Part shown: one piece after another, positions 6,383 through 6,572 of the stretch | Layout: every line of letters starts with the position of its first letter | Position numbering within the stretch: the first letter of the stretch is position 1 | Assembly: GCA_030039775.1 (NCBI GenBank) | Contig: JASHUX010000221.1 | Coordinates: 1-6,572, forward strand | Source of the DNA: Alphaproteobacteria bacterium | GTDB lineage: Bacteria; Pseudomonadota; Alphaproteobacteria; ATCC43930; CGMCC-115725 | Reading direction: 5' to 3' | DNA length: 6,572 nt | Position numbers and translations under genes: made by a program | The notes under the pieces: generated by a model | Seen by the model: only the letters and a program-made list of their open reading frames with translations | What the model was told of the DNA's origin: nothing | Databases searched by the model: none

Positions 6383-6572
6383 TCACGAAATAATCACGTC
6401 GCCAGCGAGACCGAAATAAACGCGCGCGATCTCGGGCGCGAAGAAATCGGCCTGGTGCGTCGCGTTGTTCTTGAACGTGGCGAGGTCGCGGAAGAAACGC
6501 TGCATCGGCTGGCCGTCGACTGCGTTGGACGAGCTGGCCGCGCGGAAGAATTCGAGCCCGGCCTCCCAGGCG
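6383..6572 (-). CDS. Acyl-CoA dehydrogenase-fold flavoprotein, C-terminal fragment (possible group D flavin monooxygenase)
   Basis: Only the last 62-63 codons are in the window; the gene enters from the right edge and ends with TGA at 6385-6383. The readable C-terminus includes AWEAGLEFFRAASSSNAVDG, then QPMQRFFRDLATFKNNATH, and ends FGLAGDVIIS. The [LM]-Q-R-x-[FW]-R-D-[IL] motif with a downstream His is the hallmark of the C-terminal helical domain (acyl-CoA dehydrogenase C-terminal type 2) found in two-component flavin monooxygenases such as HsaA, DszC and the p-hydroxyphenylacetate hydroxylase oxygenase, and in related dehydrogenases. FMNH2-dependent hydroxylation is therefore a reasonable guess, but the substrate and even the reaction class cannot be told from this fragment. 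It converges on sucD with a four-base gap. Confidence 0.72.
   Translation of the reverse strand, partial: AWEAGLEFFRAASSSNAVDGQPMQRFFRDLATFKNNATHQADFFAPEIARVYFGLAGDVIIS

Noticed and set aside
6371..6383. AGGGCT-A-AGCCCT palindrome at the sucD stop as a bidirectional terminator
   Set aside because: The loop would be a single base, so the usable stem is about four pairs, and neither side has a T-run. It lies across the two convergent stop regions and is probably incidental.

Overview
This 6.6 kb, GC-rich window looks like chromosomal DNA from an alphaproteobacterium, probably Rhodospirillales-like and possibly an environmental or metagenome-derived genome. The reasons are the codon bias, a PmtA-type methyltransferase, SucC/SucD of alphaproteobacterial type, an encapsulated ferritin closely resembling the Rhodospirillum rubrum protein (compared from memory), and a candidate EcfG-type promoter. 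No database was searched.

Layout. At the left edge (1-191, minus) is the N-terminus of an MFS drug-efflux-type transporter. Divergent from it is a small SAM-dependent methyltransferase of the phospholipid N-methyltransferase type (330-959, plus). It meets, with no intervening base, the end of a minus-strand two-gene operon. That operon reads leftward: encapsulated ferritin (EncFtn, 2147-1775), then a family 1 encapsulin shell protein (1778-960), overlapping by ATGA. Divergent from the operon is a ThDP-dependent acetolactate-synthase-like enzyme (2251-3882, plus). A 415 bp gene-free stretch follows. It holds an elaborate inverted/direct repeat that contains terminator-like hairpins, a separate REP-like hairpin, and a good sigma70-type promoter. 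Next come sucC and sucD (4298-6378, plus), the two subunits of succinyl-CoA synthetase, overlapping by one base. The right edge (6383-6572, minus) is the C-terminus of an acyl-CoA dehydrogenase-fold flavoprotein, possibly a group D flavin monooxygenase.

How the genes work together. The centrepiece is an iron-storage nanocompartment: EncFtn oxidises ferrous iron and carries a C-terminal targeting peptide that docks it inside the encapsulin shell. This system is known; it is not a new class. Three points here deserve a second look. First, the EncFtn reading frame is broken by an apparent one-base insertion near 2095, which separates an otherwise recognisable N-terminus from the ferroxidase core. 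Second, a GGAAC-N18-GTT element sits upstream of the operon, suggesting control by the alphaproteobacterial general stress response. Third, a ThDP enzyme of unknown substrate shares the same divergent intergenic region. The sucCD pair belongs to the TCA cycle and appears transcriptionally separate. Neither mdh nor sucAB is inside the window.
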